NCBI RefSeq assembly: GCF_029891735.1
Contig: NZ_JANQDH010000016.1
Location: 1-56,502, forward strand
DNA length: 56,502 nucleotides
Origin: Chrysosporum bergii ANA360D
GTDB lineage: Bacteria > Cyanobacteriota > Cyanobacteriia > Cyanobacteriales > Nostocaceae
Direction: 5' to 3'
Shown here: positions 18,052 to 27,018 of the stretch, in pieces
Layout: each line of letters starts with the position of its first letter
Position numbering within the stretch: the first letter of the stretch is position 1
Translations under genes and position numbers: made by a program
Notes under the pieces: generated by a model
What the model saw: the letters and a program-made list of their open reading frames with translations, nothing else
Database searches by the model: none
Told to the model about the DNA's origin: nothing

Positions 18052-20049
18052 TCAACGTCCTAGTATTTTATCTCGCAGACGCTTAATGCGATCGCGTAAC
18101 CTAGCCGCTTCCTCAAATTCCAAATTCTTAGCTGCATCTTTCATCTGTGCTTCCAACTTACCAATCAACTCAGGAATTTCCTCCAAAGGTAATTGATCCA
18201 GATGTTCATCCACAATTTTTAACTCACTGGCATTTAACCGCCGAGAAACATCTAAAAAAGATAAAATCGCATTACTAGATTTTTTCACAATCGGTTGAGG
18301 TGTGATACCATAAGTTCGATTATATGCCATTTGAATCCCACGCCTTCTATCTGTTTCCTCAATAGCCTTCATCATGCTTCCCGTGAGATGATCAGCATAC
18401 AAAATCGCTTGTCCCCGCACATGGCGCGCTGCTCTACCAATTGTTTGAATCAAAGAACGTTCCGCACGTAAAAAACCCTCTTTATCTGCATCCATAATTA
18501 CCACCAACGAAACCTCCGGTAAATCTAAACCCTCCCGCAGCAAATTCACCCCCACCAACACATCAAACTTACCCTCCCGCAAATCTTGTAATATCTCAAT
18601 TCGCTCAATAGAATTAATTTCCGAATGCAAATACCGCACCCCTATATTCTGTTCTTGCAGATACTCAGTTAAATCCTCCGCCATCCGCTTAGTTAATGTA
18701 GTAATTAACACTCTTTCTTTTACGTCTACCCTGTCTTTAATTTCCCCTAATAAATCATCAATTTGCCCAGTAGTCGGACGCACAGAAATTTCTGGGTCAA
18801 CCACTCCCGTCGGTCTAATAATTTGCTCCGCAATATGACCCGCGGAAACTTCTAACTCCCAATTTCCTGGTGTAGCAGAAACAAAAATACATTGATTTAC
18901 CTTTTCCCAAAACTCTCCTGCTTGTAACGGTCGGTTATCAGCAGCACTAGGGAGGCGGAACCCATGGTCAATTAACACCTTTTTTCTCGACTGGTCCCCC
19001 TTATACATCCCCTGAATTTGAGGGACCGTCACATGAGATTCATCTATAACCAACAGCCAATCTTGGGGAAAATAATCAATCAAACACTCTGGAGGTGCGC
19101 CAGCCTTTCTTCCTGCTAAATGACGAGAATAATTTTCTACCCCGTTACAATAACCCACTTCCCGCAACATTTCCAAATCATAGCGTGTCCGTTGGTCGAT
19201 GCGTTGGGCCTCCAGTAACTTACCCGCTTTTTCTAATTCTCCTTGATACTGTTTTAACTCAGCAGCAATCTCACCACAAGCTATTTCTAACCTTTCCTGG
19301 GGTGTAACAAAGTGACGCGCTGGATAGATATTAACAGCTTCTAAACTGCTGATAATTTCCCCAGTTACCGGGTCAATATATCTAATCGCTTCAATTTCAT
19401 CACCAAAAAACTCCACCCGAATCATCCTATCTTCATAAGCCGGTCCAATTTCCAACACATCCCCCCGCACCCGAAAACGCCCCCGACCCATTTCTATATC
19501 GTTGCGACTATACTGCACAGACGCTAAATCTCGTAAAACCCGGCGCTGGTCAACTTCCATACCTATTCTCAAACCAATAGCCGCCCTCAGATATTCCGCC
19601 GGAATACCTAAACCATATATACAGCTAATGGAAGCTACCACAATTACATCACGACGTTCAAACAGCGATCGCGTCGCCGAATGTCGCAACATATCTATTT
19701 CATCATTAATCGCCGCCGTTTTTTCAATGTAAGTATCTGTCACCGGGATATACGCCTCCGGCTGGTAGTAATCGTAATAGCTGACAAAATACTCAACTGC
19801 ATTGTGAGGGAAAAACTCCCGCAATTCATTACACAATTGTGCCGCCAAAGTTTTATTATGAGCTAACACCAAAGTAGGCTTACCCACCTTTTCAATCACC
19901 GCCGCTATAGAAAATGTCTTACCAGTACCCGTAGCCCCCAGTAAAGTTTGGTAACGGTTACCACTTTGGATACTTTTCACCAGTTGAGCAATAGCCTGGG
20001 GTTGATCGCCTGTAGGAATAAAAGGTGCTTGAAGACAAAATCCTTGCAT
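18052..20049 (-). CDS. uvrB: Excinuclease ABC subunit UvrB
   Basis: UvrB is the damage-verifying helicase of nucleotide excision repair; it is loaded by UvrA and recruits UvrC. The product has the Walker A motif [11 protein letters not shown] near residue 39, the beta-hairpin region with [12 protein letters not shown] near residue 92, helicase motifs including [10 protein letters not shown] and [10 protein letters not shown], and a C-terminal UVR domain (about residues 625-662, [14 protein letters not shown]) that contacts UvrC. The 665-residue length is normal. HIP1 sites occur within the gene. It reads away from the SRP RNA gene, from which it is separated by about 170 bp. Confidence 0.97.
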   Translation of the reverse strand: MQGFCLQAPFIPTGDQPQAIAQLVKSIQSGNRYQTLLGATGTGKTFSIAAVIEKVGKPTLVLAHNKTLAAQLCNELREFFPHNAVEYFVSYYDYYQPEAYIPVTDTYIEKTAAINDEIDMLRHSATRSLFERRDVIVVASISCIYGLGIPAEYLRAAIGLRIGMEVDQRRVLRDLASVQYSRNDIEMGRGRFRVRGDVLEIGPAYEDRMIRVEFFGDEIEAIRYIDPVTGEIISSLEAVNIYPARHFVTPQERLEIACGEIAAELKQYQGELEKAGKLLEAQRIDQRTRYDLEMLREVGYCNGVENYSRHLAGRKAGAPPECLIDYFPQDWLLVIDESHVTVPQIQGMYKGDQSRKKVLIDHGFRLPSAADNRPLQAGEFWEKVNQCIFVSATPGNWELEVSAGHIAEQIIRPTGVVDPEISVRPTTGQIDDLLGEIKDRVDVKERVLITTLTKRMAEDLTEYLQEQNIGVRYLHSEINSIERIEILQDLREGKFDVLVGVNLLREGLDLPEVSLVVIMDADKEGFLRAERSLIQTIGRAARHVRGQAILYADHLTGSMMKAIEETDRRRGIQMAYNRTYGITPQPIVKKSSNAILSFLDVSRRLNASELKIVDEHLDQLPLEEIPELIGKLEAQMKDAAKNLEFEEAARLRDRIKRLRDKILGR

Positions 20050-20222
20050 ATAATTCTTTTCAATTAGTCCCGCAGAAATTTTTTAACTCAAAGACGCACT
20101 ATAAATAATCATAATCATAATAATTATACCAACTCAACAGCTGCTTCACCTATGAGCTTAAAAAATAAAAAATTGTTGTCCAACAACACACACTTTTAAA
20201 AATTTTGTGTTATATTGATTTA

Positions 20223-20319
20223 AGACCTGGATCTACGCGGCTGTAACGCCCAAATCTTGTCAGGACCGGAAGGTAGCAGCAATACGGGATGCTTATAGTA
20301 GGCGTAGTCTCCGGGTCCC
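20223..20319 (+). ncRNA. ffs: Signal recognition particle RNA (small bacterial type)
   Basis: The apex signature GTCAGGACCGGAAGGTAGCAGC-like segment (20260-20280) is the invariant domain IV loop that binds Ffh. The outer ends GACCTGG (20224-20230) and CCGGGTC (20311-20317) pair, giving a roughly 95-nt hairpin typical of the 4.5S-like RNA. A TATATT box at 20210-20215 lies eight bases before the 5' end. The RNA guides membrane and secreted proteins to the translocon with Ffh. The next coding region starts only about 30 bp downstream. Confidence 0.95.
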
Positions 20320-20325
20320 CCTATT

Positions 20326-20344
20326 TGATGAGGAGCGTTCATCA
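20326..20344 (+). promoter_or_regulatory. Hairpin displaying the phasin-gene ribosome binding site
   Basis: TGATGA and TCATCA pair around a loop that contains GGAG, the only Shine-Dalgarno-like sequence for the ATG at 20348. The ribosome binding site is therefore presented in a loop between the SRP RNA 3' end and the gene. Confidence 0.5.
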
Positions 20345-20347
20345 GCG

Positions 20348-20749
20348 ATGGCTGGTTTTGGAGATATTGTTCAAAAAGCCTTTTACCTCGGTCTTGGTTT
20401 GGCTTCTTACGCCAGTGAGAAAGCAGGAGTCAAGCTCAGTGAACTACGCCTGAAAGTCCAAAAACTAGCAGATGAAATGGTGGCTAAAGGCGAAATGAAC
20501 TCAGAAGAAGCCCGCCGTTTTGTAGAAGAAATGATGAAACAAGCTCAAACCCCCCCCAAACCAAGCGAAACCGAGAAACAACCACCAGCCCAAGAACCCC
20601 GGCGCATTGAAATTTTAGAAGAAAACGAAGACACAACCACCACACCTTCCCCACAGTCACAAACCACCCCAACAGATAACGTAGCTGAGTTGCGCCAACA
20701 AGTCCTCAAACTCCAAGAAGAGTTAAAAAATTTGCAGCAAAACCAATAA
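20348..20749 (+). CDS. Phasin-like coiled-coil protein
   Basis: The 133-residue product starts MAGFGDIVQKAFYLGLGLASYA and contains an amphipathic helical region (about residues 10-75, with SELRLKVQKLADEMVAKGEMN), a Pro/Thr-rich linker (about 78-112) and a C-terminal coiled-coil (LRQQVLKLQEELKNLQQ). This matches cyanobacterial proteins described as phasin-family, which may coat polyhydroxyalkanoate granules or associate with membranes; the true role is uncertain. It begins 31 bp after the SRP RNA, in the same direction, and could be transcribed from the same promoter. Confidence 0.7.
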   Translation: MAGFGDIVQKAFYLGLGLASYASEKAGVKLSELRLKVQKLADEMVAKGEMNSEEARRFVEEMMKQAQTPPKPSETEKQPPAQEPRRIEILEENEDTTTTPSPQSQTTPTDNVAELRQQVLKLQEELKNLQQNQ

Positions 20750-20938
20750 AAGATCAATTAAACTCAATTAAAGTAAACTTTCATATCGTTATATTGCTAT
20801 GTGTGGCAACTGTACATAGCATTATTTATAAAAACTTAATAGAAAAACTTAATAGAAAAACTTGATAACATACATTGCCTAAGATATTGCCTAGGATGTA
20901 GTATTGTCCTTGGTATAGGCACTTAGAGCTTATAATTT

Positions 20939-21334
20939 ATGGAACAATGGCAAAAAGATTTAGCAGCAATAGTATCCACCGTAGCTGACGAAGTAGAACG
21001 TTTTTTTTTAGGAATGGGTGAAATCATGGATGTACTTTGGGAAGTAACAGAAGACATAGCCGAACAGTTACAAAACACCATAGCCACTGACCTTGACCAG
21101 TGTTTAGAAGAATTAAACGACCCAGTTTTAGAAGTTTACTGGGAAATAGAAGATATGGTCGGAGATACAGAAACTGCTTTTCCCTATGGGGTGGAACCCA
21201 CAACAGAAACGAATCCCGCTTGTATGGGTTGTCAGCATTACCACGGTCAAGTTTACAGCGATAATCTCTTAGTCTGTGCTATGCACCCCCACGGATGGCA
21301 TGATAGTCATTGTCCTGATTGGGAAAAAGTGTAA
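20939..21334 (+). CDS. Conserved cyanobacterial protein with C-terminal Cys/His cluster
   Basis: The 131-residue product is acidic. It has a long helical N-terminal part (about residues 1-75) and a compact end with CMGCQHYHGQ, VCAMHPHGWHDSHC and PDW (about residues 97-128). Four Cys and five His in about 33 residues suggest a metal-binding site, likely zinc or an Fe-S cluster. I recognise this as a type found widely in cyanobacteria but know no function. It lies 59 bp upstream of queF on the same strand and may share its transcript. The 189-bp gap before it holds short tandem repeats (AAAAACTTAATAG twice). Confidence 0.6.
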   Translation: MEQWQKDLAAIVSTVADEVERFFLGMGEIMDVLWEVTEDIAEQLQNTIATDLDQCLEELNDPVLEVYWEIEDMVGDTETAFPYGVEPTTETNPACMGCQHYHGQVYSDNLLVCAMHPHGWHDSHCPDWEKV

Positions 21335-21393
21335 ACTTAGTTAAGAGTAAAATTGTGGCAAATTAAAAACACCCAAAAAATCTTCAAGAGAGT

Positions 21394-21822
21394 ATGAGCA
21401 ATTCCTTACCTGAAACAGTACCCCAGCCAGAAATCAAGTATGGAGAGCGGGAAATAAAAGAAGGTCAACTAACTACCTTTCCTAACCCCCGTCTGGGTAG
21501 GCGCTATGACATCACTATCAGCTTACCGGAATTTACTTGTAAATGCCCATTTTCCGGTTATCCAGATTTTGCTACAATTTATATTACCTACGTCCCAGAT
21601 CAGCGCGTCGTAGAGTTAAAAGCACTAAAGCTTTATATTAACAGTTACCGCGATCGCTATATTTCTCATGAAGAATCCGCCAACCAAATTTTAGATGATT
21701 TTGTTGCAGCCTGTGATCCCTTAGAAGTCACAGTCAAAGCCGACTTTACCCCCCGTGGTAATGTGCATACAGTCGTACAAGTGCATCATCGCCAACCAGG
21801 ATCAAAACCCACAGTAAATTAA
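21394..21822 (+). CDS. queF: NADPH-dependent 7-cyano-7-deazaguanine reductase QueF
   Basis: QueF reduces the nitrile of preQ0 to the amine of preQ1 in queuosine synthesis, the only known biological nitrile-to-amine reduction. The 142-residue product is the short type I form. The catalytic Cys is in KCPFSGYPDFAT near residue 52, with the partner Asp seven residues later, and the QueF motif ELKALKLYINSYRD is near residue 71. The start at 21394 follows an AAGAGAG ribosome binding site. No preQ1 riboswitch pattern was found in the 59 bp upstream. Confidence 0.96.
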   Translation: MSNSLPETVPQPEIKYGEREIKEGQLTTFPNPRLGRRYDITISLPEFTCKCPFSGYPDFATIYITYVPDQRVVELKALKLYINSYRDRYISHEESANQILDDFVAACDPLEVTVKADFTPRGNVHTVVQVHHRQPGSKPTVN

Positions 21823-21832
21823 TTTAACTCAC

Positions 21833-23188
21833 TCATCTAGAACTAACCCCCTCTAATATCTGTAATACTTCCTGTTCAAATGCTACCTGGGCGCGGTTAG
21901 TCTTACCACCAATATACAAGCGATCGCTCGTTTGTAAAGCCCAAATTTGGGAGTGAGAGAAATAACTCATGGCCGCGCCCAACATCAACAGTGCAAATCC
22001 AGCATAAACCACCGGGACACCAGGATCACACTTAATTTGTAAGCCAGTGCTACCAACCACATCTACAACTTTCAGACTTACCCCATTAACTTGAGTAGAC
22101 ATTCCAGTCCGCACCGTATCCACTAATTTACCAGCAGCATCATAAATTAATACCATTCCCTGCAAATCCTTAGCAATCACAGACACCCCCTCACTCAAAT
22201 CCGGTTTAGTAGGAATCCAAGTTCCCCAAATCCGCCCCCGTCCCTGAGTATCTAACATAGCCATTGGTAACTGAAAAATAGGACTGTTATTAAACTTGAT
22301 GCGAACAGATGCAATTCCCCAATCAGTTTGATAAAAAGTTACCCCACCATAACGCAAAGGTTGATTAACAAAAATCTTTTGATGATCAACCTCTTCACCC
22401 TGACCATTCAAAACAGACATATCAGAATAAAACTGATCAATACCACCAATAGGCGTGTAATCAATCCAAAACCGATTAACACGCACCGACCAATTTTGGA
22501 GAACTGCTGTATTAGCCCAAGGACCAGCATCAATAATATTCTTCACCTGAAAAGTATCACCACTGCTGATCATTTCCTGAGCCATAAATCCAGTCATCGC
22601 CCCCCAAATTCCCCCCAACAGGATAGTGACAATACCCACATGGACAACAATCGGTCCAATGCGTCCAATCATCCCCTTACGAGCATAAAGAATATGGTCT
22701 TTTTCTTGAAAAACTTGATAACGCCGATGCTGTAAAATTTCCTTCAGAACCTGTAAAGAACCATGATCTAACTCTCCACTCAAAGCCAACTTTTGAAACT
22801 TCCGCGGTTCTTGGTAATATTGCCAACGACGAGCAGTTTTTAAAGCCGGTAACTGACGAGTGAATGTACAAGCCGTGAGACTAACACCAAATAAAATCAG
22901 CAACCCCAGAAACCACCAAGTCCGATATACATGGTCTAAACCCACTACTTGAATTACCTTCCAAGTCAGAAAACCAAATAAAGCCGGACTCTCCGGGTAG
23001 TTAGCCTGATAAAAACCAGGTGACTGGCCCTGTTCTATCACCGTACCACTAACACTAAAAACAGCAATGAGTAGTAAAAGAATAATAGCCAATCTTAAGT
23101 CAGTAATTACAGGTAAAATCTCTCCCCGTAAAAATCGCCCCAGTGCTGACCACCAATTTAATTCTGTGGAAACTGAATTTTCAGTCAT
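21833..23188 (-). CDS. ccs1: Cytochrome c biogenesis protein Ccs1 (ResB-like)
   Basis: Ccs1/ResB works with CcsA in system II c-type cytochrome maturation, carrying haem across the thylakoid or plasma membrane and keeping apocytochrome Cys reduced. The 451-residue product has three N-terminal membrane segments (about residues 30-50, 80-105 and 185-205), a large lumenal domain (about 210-400) and a C-terminal membrane segment (about 395-415). The motif [18 protein letters not shown] near residue 44 is typical. The ccdA gene ends 3 bp upstream of its start, so the two form an operon, as seen in many cyanobacteria. Confidence 0.93.
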   Translation of the reverse strand: MTENSVSTELNWWSALGRFLRGEILPVITDLRLAIILLLLIAVFSVSGTVIEQGQSPGFYQANYPESPALFGFLTWKVIQVVGLDHVYRTWWFLGLLILFGVSLTACTFTRQLPALKTARRWQYYQEPRKFQKLALSGELDHGSLQVLKEILQHRRYQVFQEKDHILYARKGMIGRIGPIVVHVGIVTILLGGIWGAMTGFMAQEMISSGDTFQVKNIIDAGPWANTAVLQNWSVRVNRFWIDYTPIGGIDQFYSDMSVLNGQGEEVDHQKIFVNQPLRYGGVTFYQTDWGIASVRIKFNNSPIFQLPMAMLDTQGRGRIWGTWIPTKPDLSEGVSVIAKDLQGMVLIYDAAGKLVDTVRTGMSTQVNGVSLKVVDVVGSTGLQIKCDPGVPVVYAGFALLMLGAAMSYFSHSQIWALQTSDRLYIGGKTNRAQVAFEQEVLQILEGVSSR

Positions 23189-23191
23189 TGC

Positions 23192-23932
23192 TTAAAAACT
23201 GCCCCAAGGAAGTCGAGAAATCAAAGAAAATACACCAAACCCTACTAACAACACACCACTCACCGGATTAATCCAACCAGACCAGCGCCGCAACTCCAGC
23301 AGCTTTTTAATACTAGCAGTGAAAGTACCCGCTAAAATCAACGGTGCTACATACCCCCCAGTGTAGCACAATAACAAAACCGCCCCAAGAATTAAATCTT
23401 GGGTAGTAGCAACCCAACCCAGCAAACTAGCTAAAACAGGCGTACTACAAGGAGAAGCCACCAGTCCAAAAGTTAACCCCAAAGAATAGGAACGCACACC
23501 CGGGGGTAAATCCCCAGAAATCCACTTAGTTTCACCCAGAGACGGAAACTGTACAGGTAGAGCTTCCAGTAAATTTAGCCCCATCAGAATGGCGATTACA
23601 CTGACAATAATTGGTAAACCTATTCCAATTTGACCATAGACCCTACCCACAAAAGCTGCTATAATCCCCAGACCAGCGAGAGTAGTGGCTAGTCCCAAAG
23701 CAAACCATGTAGATTGTGCTGCCGCTTGGAGACGGCTTTTAGTTTCATAACCACCAATATAACCAATGGTAATAGGTAGCATAGACAGCATACACGGAGT
23801 CAGGCTGGTTAGCAGCCCAGCAGTAAAAATAATAGCAATACTCAGCAAGCTTAAATGAGTTAATTGGTTAGCTACTAAGCCATTAGCGAATTGTTCGAGT
23901 TGGTAAAGTCCTGTTTCCAGAGTCTCCAGCAT
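23192..23932 (-). CDS. ccdA: Thiol-disulfide membrane transporter CcdA
   Basis: CcdA is a polytopic membrane protein of the DsbD core type. It transfers electrons from cytosolic thioredoxin to the lumenal side, where apocytochrome c Cys must stay reduced. The 246-residue product has about six membrane segments and the two redox Cys, in TSLTPCMLSMLP (near residue 47) and GLVASPCSTPVLASLL (near residue 163). Its stop is 3 bp before the ccs1 start, which gives a two-gene cytochrome c maturation operon. A degenerate copy of the AGCA..TGCTT palindromic element lies just upstream (23941-23961). Confidence 0.94.
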   Translation of the reverse strand: MLETLETGLYQLEQFANGLVANQLTHLSLLSIAIIFTAGLLTSLTPCMLSMLPITIGYIGGYETKSRLQAAAQSTWFALGLATTLAGLGIIAAFVGRVYGQIGIGLPIIVSVIAILMGLNLLEALPVQFPSLGETKWISGDLPPGVRSYSLGLTFGLVASPCSTPVLASLLGWVATTQDLILGAVLLLCYTGGYVAPLILAGTFTASIKKLLELRRWSGWINPVSGVLLVGFGVFSLISRLPWGSF

Positions 23933-24088
23933 GGGATGTTTTAGCAGGCAATGCTTGTTACCCTAACATTCTAACTTAATAACTGATTTTTGGTTGGGGT
24001 TATACATCTAGAAAGAGTTTGAAAACATGATCTTAGTTACTATCCCCCTCTAGATGTCAACAATCATATTTAGACTCAGGAACGCTAA

Positions 24089-24520
24089 CTATCTCATAGC
24101 ACCATCGAGGTTGGCATTTCTGAGGTTAGCATATCTGAGGTTGGCACCACTGAGGTTAGCACCAACGAGGTTGGCACCACTGAGGTTGGCATATCTGAGG
24201 TTGGCACCTTCGAGGTCGGCACCTTCGAGGTTGGCATCTTCGAGGTCGGCACTATAGAGGAAGGCACCACTGAGGTTGGCATCTCTGAGGTTGGCATCTC
24301 TGAGGTAGGCACCACTGAGGATGGCAGCGTCGAGGTCGGCACCACTGAGGTCGGCACCACTGAGGTCGGCACCTTCGAGGTCACAACCCACGCATTCTTT
24401 AGTACTCAAAAGTTTGTCTAAGTCCCCCTGGCTAAAAGCATAGCTAGGGTTGCTCCCAAAGGTTAGGGAACAAATAACAACCAAAACTAACATCATTGTC
24501 CAAGTTAAAAATCGTTTCAT
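24089..24520 (-). CDS. Secreted pentapeptide-repeat protein
   Basis: The 143-residue product has a signal peptide (about residues 1-29, [19 protein letters not shown], ending near SYAFS) and then about eighteen A(D/N)LxX pentapeptides (about residues 50-142). Such repeats fold as a right-handed square beta-helix. A pair of Cys in the CVGCDLEGA segment precedes the repeats and could form a disulfide or anchor site. It is thus probably a thylakoid-lumen or periplasmic protein. Cyanobacteria have many of these, and functions are mostly unknown. Gene is monocistronic. Confidence 0.85.
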   Translation of the reverse strand: MKRFLTWTMMLVLVVICSLTFGSNPSYAFSQGDLDKLLSTKECVGCDLEGADLSGADLSGADLDAAILSGAYLRDANLRDANLSGAFLYSADLEDANLEGADLEGANLRYANLSGANLVGANLSGANLRYANLRNANLDGAMR

Positions 24521-24639
24521 TATTTCACCTGTAACGACATTACCTCAGCAATATTATCATAATTGCAATCAATGTTATGTAATTATTCTCTCCTATTGAG
24601 CCTAGCCATACTATCCCCGCACTACAAAAAAATAGCTGT

Positions 24640-25269
24640 TTATATCATTAGCTTTACTCGCAAAACTTGTTGAATTACTTGTTGCACAGCCTCTTGACTT
24701 AAACTACCATCCACCCGGACAATTCTATCTGGGTAAGACGCAGCTAACTCTGCGTATCCTTGCTGAACACGGCGATGAAAAGCGATCGCTTCCTGCTCAA
24801 TGCGGTCCAACTTACCAACATGACCTTTTTTCCTAACTAGTCCCACTTCCACATCCACATCTAACCAAATAGTTACATCACTTTCTAACCCACCAGTAGC
24901 AATATAGTTAAGTTGATTAATTAAACTTATACTCAAACCCCTACCATAACCTTGGTAAGCAACGGTAGAATCAGTATAGCGATCGCATAATATATATTTT
25001 CCCCCCGCCAGATTTGGTTTTAATTCTTCCGCCAGGTGTTGGGCCCGGTCAGCCGCATACAATAATAATTCTGTCACCTCTGCAATTGGTTTATTCTCCA
25101 CCCCATCCAATAAAAGACGGCGCAAATGTAAGCCTAAATCTGTTCCCCCCGGTTCACGGGTCACCACCACAGCCAACCCTAAATTTGCCAACCATTGACC
25201 ACAAAGCTCTATTTGGCTAGTTTTACCGCAGCCTTCCACCCCTTCAAAAACAATTAATTTCCCACTCAT
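24640..25269 (-). CDS. tmk: Thymidylate kinase
   Basis: Tmk phosphorylates dTMP to dTDP for DNA synthesis. The 209-residue product starts MSGKLIVFEGVEGCGKTSQ with the P-loop GVEGCGKT, followed by the DRx motif (TREPGGTDLGLHLRRLLL) and a Tmk LID-type region (residues near 150, VEVGLVRKKG). An in-frame start lies at 25338, but I reject it because the extension would run through an inverted repeat that looks like a terminator (25291-25320); the ATG at 25269 also gives the usual length. HIP1 sites lie inside the gene. Confidence 0.95.
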   Translation of the reverse strand: MSGKLIVFEGVEGCGKTSQIELCGQWLANLGLAVVVTREPGGTDLGLHLRRLLLDGVENKPIAEVTELLLYAADRAQHLAEELKPNLAGGKYILCDRYTDSTVAYQGYGRGLSISLINQLNYIATGGLESDVTIWLDVDVEVGLVRKKGHVGKLDRIEQEAIAFHRRVQQGYAELAASYPDRIVRVDGSLSQEAVQQVIQQVLRVKLMI

Positions 25270-25293
25270 GCTTTTAAACTTATTTTTATACAC

Positions 25294-25320
25294 AAAAAAA
25301 GCACTCGCAAGTGCTTTTTT
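25294..25320 (-). terminator. Terminator between cupA operon and tmk
   Basis: GCACT and AGTGC pair around CGCA with flanking A- and T-runs (7 A before, 7 T after on the plus strand), so the hairpin is extended by A-T pairs and works in both directions. On the minus strand it would end the ndhF3-ndhD3-cupA transcript just before tmk. Its position inside the longer tmk reading frame argues for the shorter tmk. Confidence 0.8.
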
Positions 25321-25607
25321 TGTAAAGTTTGATACCATTTCACCCGGTTGCCCTTGAATTTAAAGAGTACAACACAACCTTAAAAGAAGCATTGCCATAA
25401 TTACTTGTAACAAACACTAAATGAACTGGTAGCACTCCTTGCACTATACTTATCATAACTGGTTTAGAATAAAATATAACATTTTATTCATGAAAATTTA
25501 TGAACTCGCCAGAGTGATCAAAGGTTTTAATTCAGCCCACTTTCTTGATCAAAAAACCCAGAGTAATGGCGATAAACCCAGAAACCGCCATTCCCTTAGT
25601 AAAAATA

Positions 25608-26921
25608 TTAACGATACTCCCCGCTTTGAATATCACGTAAACGAGCAGCATCACGAATATTGTATTCAGCACGAGTAAAACGATTTAACTGAGCCTCAAA
25701 AAAATCTCTGTTAGCTTGTAAATGTTCAGAATTAGAGTCATCTAAAGGATGGCATAGTACAGTCCGCAATGCTTGAATAACAGCAGAAGTGACATTATAC
25801 ATCGACCGTTGAAAACTAATCCCCAACTGAATCAACATATCCTCCTCACCCCGACAAAAACCCTGATAGTAATCAACCAGATATTGTGGTAAAAAGTGTA
25901 ACATATCTTGCATCAGCAGAGTTGGGGGGATACCCGCAGTACCCACCGGGAAAACATCTGCATAGAGAATTCCATAGTGAAAATCTTTTTGCTCCACCGG
26001 CACTTGTCCCGCTTGAGCATTATATGACTTTGTACCCCGGAAAGGAGCCGTCCGATAAAAAACAGCCTCCACATAAGGTAATGCAGCTTCATAAAGCCAA
26101 ACAAAGCCTTTAGACTTAGGTACAATTTCGTAACATTCACCACGGATATAAACATGATGGTAAATAGGACGATTTGCCACAGCAAAAATCCCATTAACTA
26201 GAAAATTCATCGCCTCTGGAACAGAACTAATTTTCCCCTCATCATATAAATCAGACATTTCAAAGAACACAGGAGCCATAACTTCCCAGAATAGCCCCAA
26301 ATTCGCATAGTAAGACATTTGGCGGCACTGTTCTATAAACATATCCGGAAACAGTTTATAAAGTGCCGACATCAATGGATTACCTTGGAAATAAGCCCTA
26401 ATTGCCCGGTCAGCATTCCCCTGATATTCTTCAGTGTCTAAATACGGGTCAAATTTGCCGCCCATCCCCCTATGCCAAAGCATTGCCCGCATACAAGCCT
26501 CCGCAAATTCCATGTTAATGCGGTCATGGAATAAGTGATGTAATAACTTAGGCATTTTGATAGTTTCACCCTTTTCTATAAATGCCAACAGTTCCGGATG
26601 GGCACCAGCTTCACCCCGCCACACTCTCAACTCTGCATCATCCCCAGCATAATGATTATGTCGTTGTAAATACTCCCCAGGCAGAAAGTATTTAAAAAAC
26701 GGCAAAGGGTCTAAAAATACCCGTTCAGCAATATAGAGTAAATCCCGCCAGTAAAAATCCATAGGTACCGCATAGGCCTTATAAATGCCGATAATTTGCA
26801 TTAAATTTTCTGGCGTATCTGGCAACATAGAACCACCAGCCTCAAGACGATGAATTATATCAGCAAATTCATGCTGAGACGGTGGTAATTTTGTAGTATG
26901 ACTTTCCCCTGCTTGTACCAT
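25608..26921 (-). CDS. cupA: CO2 hydration protein CupA (ChpY)
   Basis: CupA is the hydrophilic cap of the inducible NDH-1MS complex. It is a carbonic-anhydrase-like Zn subunit that converts CO2 to bicarbonate in the cytosol, powered by electron flow through NDH-1. The 437-residue product matches the CO2 hydration protein family throughout. It has a KLLHHLFHDR segment near residues 125-134; in the known complex His and Arg residues in this region bind Zn, and I infer the same here. It lies 97 bp downstream of ndhD3 on the same strand. CupS, found next to cupA in some species, is not present. Confidence 0.93.
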   Translation of the reverse strand: MVQAGESHTTKLPPSQHEFADIIHRLEAGGSMLPDTPENLMQIIGIYKAYAVPMDFYWRDLLYIAERVFLDPLPFFKYFLPGEYLQRHNHYAGDDAELRVWRGEAGAHPELLAFIEKGETIKMPKLLHHLFHDRINMEFAEACMRAMLWHRGMGGKFDPYLDTEEYQGNADRAIRAYFQGNPLMSALYKLFPDMFIEQCRQMSYYANLGLFWEVMAPVFFEMSDLYDEGKISSVPEAMNFLVNGIFAVANRPIYHHVYIRGECYEIVPKSKGFVWLYEAALPYVEAVFYRTAPFRGTKSYNAQAGQVPVEQKDFHYGILYADVFPVGTAGIPPTLLMQDMLHFLPQYLVDYYQGFCRGEEDMLIQLGISFQRSMYNVTSAVIQALRTVLCHPLDDSNSEHLQANRDFFEAQLNRFTRAEYNIRDAARLRDIQSGEYR

Positions 26922-27018
26922 GGCACTTTAATTCCCTTGATTTTAATGGTTAAATTGGATGGTTAAATTTTCAGGCAATATCATTAAGATTTGATCTAAT
27001 TAGTTGATGTGCAATTTC

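Noticed and set aside
21335-21393. preQ1 riboswitch upstream of queF
   Set aside because: No consensus stem-loop and tail pattern could be found in the short leader.
24054-24384. Repetitive ORFs overlapping the pentapeptide-repeat gene in other frames
   Set aside because: They are by-products of the 15-bp DNA periodicity of the real minus-strand gene.
25270-25338. N-terminal extension of tmk
   Set aside because: It runs through a hairpin with T-runs that serves as a terminator, and the shorter form has the normal family start.
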